The notes under the pieces: generated by a model
Databases searched by the model: none
Seen by the model: the letters and a program-made list of their open reading frames with translations, nothing else
What the model was told of the DNA's origin: nothing
Program-made: the position numbers and the translations under genes
Assembly (NCBI GenBank): GCA_031256885.1
Contig: JAIRPS010000222.1
Coordinates: 1 to 5,518, forward strand
From: Bifidobacteriaceae bacterium
Lineage (GTDB): Bacteria > Actinomycetota > Actinomycetes > Actinomycetales > WQXJ01
Reading direction: 5' to 3'
DNA: 5,518 nucleotides
In this document: positions 1 to 3,643 of the stretch, one piece after another
Position numbering within the stretch: the first letter of the stretch is position 1
How the letters are laid out: every line of letters begins with the position of its first letter

Positions 1-55
1 ACAGGAACGTGTGGCAATAGACCAGGTCAAAGCCTATTTGGCTGATCACTTGTGA
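1..55 (+). CDS. 3' end of a probable glycyl-tRNA synthetase gene (partial)
   Basis: Reading from base 2, the window opens inside a gene whose last 17 residues are QERVAIDQVKAYLADHL, ending in TGA at 53-55. Single-chain (alpha2) bacterial glycyl-tRNA synthetases typically end in an anticodon-binding domain with a strand of the type 'RDxMxQxRV' followed by a helix of the form 'DxVxxYL'; the visible tail fits that pattern well. The family charges tRNA-Gly with glycine in the cytoplasm. The stop overlaps the GTG start of the dihydrouridine synthase by four bases (GTGA), so the two are probably co-translated. Only the extreme C-terminus is visible, so the assignment rests on a short motif and could be wrong; that a coding region ends here is more secure than its identity. 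Confidence 0.6.
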   Translation, partial: QERVAIDQVKAYLADHL

Positions 56-1272
56 GCTTGCAAATAGGGTCTTTGACCTTAGCTTCGCCATTTGTTCTAG
101 CGCCAATGGCCGGAGTTACCAATGCGGCGTTCCGTTCTTTATGCCGTGGGTATGGGCCTGGTTTGTTTGTCACCGAAATGGTGACTGCTCGCGCTTTGCA
201 GGAAGGCAATGTTAAAACATTACGGATGATTGCTCCGGCAGCCGGCGAGTGGCCGCGTTCTTTACAGCTTTACGGTACTGATCCAGCAACTCTGGCTTGG
301 GCAGTCAATTGGCTGTGTGAGCGCGAACTAGCTGACCATATTGATCTAAATTTTGGTTGCCCTGCCCCGAAAGTGACACGGCGCGGTGGTGGAGCGGCAC
401 TCCCATGGAAAACTGAACTATTTAAACAGATTGTCGCCCAGACTGTGGCTGCTGCTGGACGGTATAATGTGCCCCTCACTGTCAAAATGCGCCTTGGTAT
501 CGATTCGGAACATTTGACGTATATGCAATGCGGTTTGATAGCTCAAGCCGAAGGTGTGGCGGCCATTACCTTACATGCCCGCACGGCTGCACAAATGTAT
601 TCAGGTCAAGCTGATTGGCAGACCATTTCTAAACTCAAACAGCTGGTGTCGCATGTGCCAATAATTGGTAACGGTGATGTGTTCACAGCTCAAGATGCTG
701 AAAAGATGATTACAACAACTGGCTGTGATGGTGTGGCAGTTGGCCGTGGTGTTTTGGGGCGCCCCTGGCTTTTTGCAGAATTAGCCCGGTTGCTGCCAAA
801 TCTGATGTCTGCCACCAGTTCAACTACACCTCTTCCAGAGACTACTGATCTAACATTAGGGCAGGTGGTAGCAGTTATTGAACGGCATGCTGAATTATTG
901 GTTGAACATTACCGCCAATCTGACCAATGGGCGCAAAAGATGGCTCGCCGTCCCAGTGTTACCGGTTTTGCGGCTGAACATCAAGCAATCATTGAAATGC
1001 GTGGCCAAGTTGCCTACTATTTACGCGGTTTCCCGGTTGGTGGTGCTGTGCGCCACAAACTTGGGTTAGTTAACTCACTAATCGACTTACATGTTCTGCT
1101 GACACAGTTACCGGACCAAGCATTGCCGGTTGCCCAAGCGACAGCGCGTCGTGGCCGAGCCGGTCAACCAGCCAAAGTGGCTTTACCAGCTAATTGGTTA
1201 GCCAGCCAACAATTGACCGAGCAGCAAACAGGCTTGCTGCATGAACCTGAGATCTCGGCGGCTGGAGGCTGA
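52..1272 (+). CDS. dusB: tRNA-dihydrouridine synthase, DusB type
   Basis: A 406-residue flavoenzyme that would reduce specific uridines in the tRNA D-loop to dihydrouridine, using FMN and NADPH in the cytosol. Seen in order: an N-terminal barrel strand LAPMAGVTNAAFR (16-28) that contacts FMN, TEMV (41-44), LQLYGTDP (71-78), the catalytic loop NFGCPAPKVTRRGGGAAL (100-117) with the active-site Cys103, VKMRLGID (144-151) with Lys145, LHART (174-178) with His175, and the FMN-phosphate region IIGNGDV (204-210) and VAVGRGVLGRPWLF. A helical tRNA-binding domain follows (about 280-350, with YYLRGFPVGG), then a tail of about 50 residues with RRGRAGQPAKVALP, of a kind seen in actinobacterial relatives. 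GTG at 52 is the start because the next ATG (106) lies inside the essential LAPMAG strand. No good Shine-Dalgarno precedes it, consistent with coupling to the upstream stop. Oddities: an extra segment at about 288-312, and Arg-Gly-Gln at 317-319 where Arg-Lys-His is usual. Confidence 0.96.
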   Translation: MSLQIGSLTLASPFVLAPMAGVTNAAFRSLCRGYGPGLFVTEMVTARALQEGNVKTLRMIAPAAGEWPRSLQLYGTDPATLAWAVNWLCERELADHIDLNFGCPAPKVTRRGGGAALPWKTELFKQIVAQTVAAAGRYNVPLTVKMRLGIDSEHLTYMQCGLIAQAEGVAAITLHARTAAQMYSGQADWQTISKLKQLVSHVPIIGNGDVFTAQDAEKMITTTGCDGVAVGRGVLGRPWLFAELARLLPNLMSATSSTTPLPETTDLTLGQVVAVIERHAELLVEHYRQSDQWAQKMARRPSVTGFAAEHQAIIEMRGQVAYYLRGFPVGGAVRHKLGLVNSLIDLHVLLTQLPDQALPVAQATARRGRAGQPAKVALPANWLASQQLTEQQTGLLHEPEISAAGG

Positions 1273-1298
1273 CAGGGGTTGCTGGTACGCTCAAGGCC
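1273..1298 (+). other. 26-base gap between dusB and moxR
   Basis: This is the only non-coding stretch in the window. It contains no inverted repeat followed by a T-run, so no terminator is visible, and no convincing -35/-10 pair. An AGGGG run (1274-1278) is about 20 bases from the moxR ATG, and AAGG (1293-1296) is only two bases from it; neither is well spaced as a ribosome binding site. Read-through transcription from dusB into moxR is therefore possible. A promoter for the envelope cassette could instead lie within the end of dusB, but I cannot identify one. Confidence 0.5.
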
Positions 1299-2339
1299 AT
1301 GACCGCTGTACCTACTTCAGGTGTTGCTGCCCCTTCCTCGGCAATCAGCCCTGGTGGTTCGAGCAATGATCCGCAAAACCAACTGTGGGAGCGGATTGCA
1401 CAGGTAACTAACGCTGTGATCAGCAATGTTGCCAGTGTCATCACTGGCAAAGATCCGGCGATCCGTTTGGCGGTGACTGTCTTGTTGGCGGGCGGTCATC
1501 TCTTGATTGAAGATGTGCCAGGGGTTGGCAAAACGATGCTGGCGCGCGCACTGGCTGCATCAATCTCCGGCAGTTGTAACCGCATCCAGTTCACCCCGGA
1601 CATGCTGCCTTCAGATGTTACCGGTGCACCGGTTTTTAATCAGTCAACCAGCAGTTTTACTTTTGAGCGTGGCCCAATTTTTGCCAATATTGTGATTGGT
1701 GATGAGATCAACCGGGCCAGCCCGAAAACTCAATCAGCGCTGCTTGAATGCATGGAAGAAGGTCAGGTGACTGTTGACGGTGTGAGTTACCCGCTCTCGC
1801 CACCTTTCCATGTCATTGCGACACAAAACCCAATTGACATGGATGGCACTTTTGGGCTGTTGGAAGCCCAACGCGACCGGTTTATGGCCAGGTTGACCAT
1901 GGGTTATCCCGATGAGTTAGCTGAGCAAGCTTTGGTGCGATCACGCGCCACGGTTGATCCAATCGATAACTTACAGCCGGTGGTTAGTTTGGATTTGATC
2001 AGTCAGGTGATTGAACGTTGCCGCCACGTCTATGTGTCAAAGGCGGTGTTGCAATACGCCGTGGCAATCACCCGGGCAACCCGTCAGGTGCCGGCTTTAC
2101 GTTTGGGGGCTTCGCCACGTGCCGCCATCCATTTAATTGCCGCTGCCAAGGCCTATGCGGCTGGTCTAGGTCGCGGATTCTTGCTGCCCGACGATATTAA
2201 ACTGCTGGCAGCACCCGTTTTAGCGCATCGTCTTTTGTTGGCTCTGCCCACGCGCGGCCAAGATGTTTCGGCTCAGCTTGCTGAGGTGGTTGGCAGCTTG
2301 GTGGCGAGCGTGCCTGTGCCGGTGCCACTGGACCAATGA
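1299..2339 (+). CDS. moxR: MoxR-family AAA+ ATPase
   Basis: A 346-residue cytosolic AAA+ ATPase. Members of this family are thought to act as chaperones that activate or assemble von Willebrand-type partner proteins, usually encoded next door as here. Seen: a Ser/Pro/Gly-rich N-terminus of about 25 residues with no recognisable domain; Walker A DVPGVGKT (72-79, Lys78); FTPDMLPSDVTG (98-109), a family hallmark; Walker B IVIGDEINRASPKTQSALLE (131-150) with Asp135-Glu136; sensor 1 IATQNP (174-179, Asn178); the LLEAQRDRF loop (188-196) with arginines suited to inter-subunit contact; and a C-terminal lid with LGASPRAAIHL, which holds the sensor 2 arginine. Every catalytic element is intact, so it should hydrolyse ATP. 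Length is normal for the family. The ATG at 1299 has a poor ribosome binding site, and no better in-frame start was found before the AAA+ core. Its stop overlaps the DUF58 start by ATGA, arguing for coupled synthesis. Two perfect inverted repeats lie inside the gene. Confidence 0.95.
   Translation: MTAVPTSGVAAPSSAISPGGSSNDPQNQLWERIAQVTNAVISNVASVITGKDPAIRLAVTVLLAGGHLLIEDVPGVGKTMLARALAASISGSCNRIQFTPDMLPSDVTGAPVFNQSTSSFTFERGPIFANIVIGDEINRASPKTQSALLECMEEGQVTVDGVSYPLSPPFHVIATQNPIDMDGTFGLLEAQRDRFMARLTMGYPDELAEQALVRSRATVDPIDNLQPVVSLDLISQVIERCRHVYVSKAVLQYAVAITRATRQVPALRLGASPRAAIHLIAAAKAYAAGLGRGFLLPDDIKLLAAPVLAHRLLLALPTRGQDVSAQLAEVVGSLVASVPVPVPLDQ
1429..1450 (+). repeat. 9-bp perfect inverted repeat with 4-base loop inside moxR
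   Basis: TTGCCAGTG (1429-1437) and CACTGGCAA (1442-1450) are exact reverse complements around the loop TCAT. The repeat lies about 130 bases after the moxR start and codes for part of VASVITGK before the Walker A strand. There is no following T-run, so it is not a classic terminator. It could slow ribosomes, alter mRNA stability, or be chance. Confidence 0.6.
1620..1633. repeat. 14-bp perfect palindrome followed by a T-run, inside moxR
   Basis: ACCGGTGCACCGGT reads the same on both strands and is followed directly by TTTT (1634-1637), giving five T in a row with the last base of the palindrome. As RNA it could fold as a 5-bp stem with a TGCA loop. That is terminator-like in layout but too short to be convincing. 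As DNA it could be a dyad protein-binding site. It encodes the conserved TGAPVF region of the ATPase, which may explain it. Confidence 0.5.
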
Positions 2340-3643
2340 CTGTTGCCGCAGCCGCTAAAACCTCGGGTTGGTCAAACCGGCAACGCCGCCGCTCACGCAG
2401 GGCGGGTTTGGCACCCAGACGTTTTGGCTTGACGGCACGCGGTTACGGTTTTGTCCTGTTTGGCCTGTTTTTGCTGTGGCTGACTTGGCGTTATGGGCGC
2501 AGCGAAACCTTGGTGACTGCTGTGTTGGTGCTTTTGATGCCAGTATTAGCGGTTCTTGGTGTAGCTTGTTTGCCGCGTCGCCCCCGCTATCTGCGCCATC
2601 TACCGAGCGCATTAGTGCAGGTGGGGGAGCGGCTTGAGGTTGTTTTGGAGCCGGGGCCGTGGTCAAGACCGTTAGCTGATCCAATTGTTGATCTCGGTGT
2701 TTATGGCGGTCAGACTGCTCGTCCGCGAGCTTGGTTAGCTGGCCGGTCGCAAGCGGTTTTGAGTTATCAGTTGACTCCGGCAAGTCGTGGGCGAATCACG
2801 GTGGGGCCAGCATTGTTGCGGCGCGGCGACCCGCTTGGTTTGGCGCGACGGCGCGAACTGGTAGCGCAACCGGTTGAGTTGCTGGTCGCTCCCAGGCGGG
2901 TTGAGGTTAGTGCGCCACAAATTGTCCATGAAGGTCATGAACAATCATCGGCACGCATCAACACCCCAAAGGTGCCTGATCCGGCTCAGGTGCGGGCCTA
3001 TCAATCAGGTGATCCGCGACGCTTGGTGCATTGGCGGGCGACTGCCCGGCGCGGCAAGCTGATGGTGCGTGGTGAAACTACCCGCAATGATGTGGATGTT
3101 TGCCTACTGGTTGATAACACTGTCAAGTCTGCACGCCGTTCGCCAGGTGACCAGTCGGCGCAGGGTTGCGAGCAGGCGATTGCTGTTGCGGCAGCCTTAG
3201 GGCGGGTTTATTTACGTCGCGGACACCGCCTGCTTCTTTGCTCAACTGCTGGTCAGTCGGCCGTTTTTGAGGCCGATGGCGGAACTGACGCATATCTTCA
3301 GTATTTAGCTGAGCTGCCGTTAGCTAAGGCCGATGCCGCCGCCTGGTTAGCGCCTTTGACTCAGCTGATCTGCCAAAACGATTCGGTTTTTGCGGCGATA
3401 GCGCTATTGGCTGAGCTTGATCAGCAGCGTCAAACGGCTTTAGGCGAGGTAGCTGGAGCCTGTGAATGGTCGTGGCTGTGGTTGGCACCGGGTGGCTTGG
3501 CATCAACCAAAGCAGCTGCGTTGAGCAGTTCGCCGCCGCTGACGAACTGGCCTGCCGGCTGGTTAACTGCGGCTTTCGCGGAATATTTACCTGGTGAGGC
3601 GTTGACTGATACACCGCCGGTGTGGGGTGTGGTTGATGGCTAA
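2336..3643 (+). CDS. DUF58 family membrane-anchored protein (MoxR partner)
   Basis: A 435-residue protein of the DUF58 family, whose biochemical role is not established. The N-terminus (1-35) is very basic (RQRRRSRR, PRRFG) and is followed by two hydrophobic segments, about 36-51 and 58-79, separated by a short RYGRSET turn. This predicts a hairpin membrane anchor with both ends in the cytoplasm. Residues about 85-210 look like a beta-rich domain. The DUF58 signature follows: PDPAQVRAYQSGDPRRLVHW (214-233) then RATARRGKLMVR (234-245). After it comes a von Willebrand-like start, DVDVCLLVDNT (251-261 region, Asp260), where the metal-binding DxSxS is replaced by DNTVK, so metal binding there is doubtful. 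The gene overlaps moxR by four bases and the transglutaminase gene by eight, the usual order for this cassette. It is probably a MoxR client, by association rather than direct evidence. Confidence 0.92.
   Translation: MTVAAAAKTSGWSNRQRRRSRRAGLAPRRFGLTARGYGFVLFGLFLLWLTWRYGRSETLVTAVLVLLMPVLAVLGVACLPRRPRYLRHLPSALVQVGERLEVVLEPGPWSRPLADPIVDLGVYGGQTARPRAWLAGRSQAVLSYQLTPASRGRITVGPALLRRGDPLGLARRRELVAQPVELLVAPRRVEVSAPQIVHEGHEQSSARINTPKVPDPAQVRAYQSGDPRRLVHWRATARRGKLMVRGETTRNDVDVCLLVDNTVKSARRSPGDQSAQGCEQAIAVAAALGRVYLRRGHRLLLCSTAGQSAVFEADGGTDAYLQYLAELPLAKADAAAWLAPLTQLICQNDSVFAAIALLAELDQQRQTALGEVAGACEWSWLWLAPGGLASTKAAALSSSPPLTNWPAGWLTAAFAEYLPGEALTDTPPVWGVVDG
3611..3623. repeat. 13-base dyad just before the transglutaminase gene start
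   Basis: ACACCG and CGGTGT flank a single central C, ending 12 bases before the ATG at 3636 and lying within the last codons of the DUF58 gene. The arms are too close to form an RNA hairpin, so any role would be as a DNA dyad. With six-base arms it may well be chance. Confidence 0.35.

Noticed and set aside
2355..2783. 142-codon open frame on the minus strand opposite the DUF58 gene
   Set aside because: The + strand frame has clear membrane segments and the DUF58 signature, while the minus-strand product is Gln/Pro/Thr-rich with no recognisable motif.
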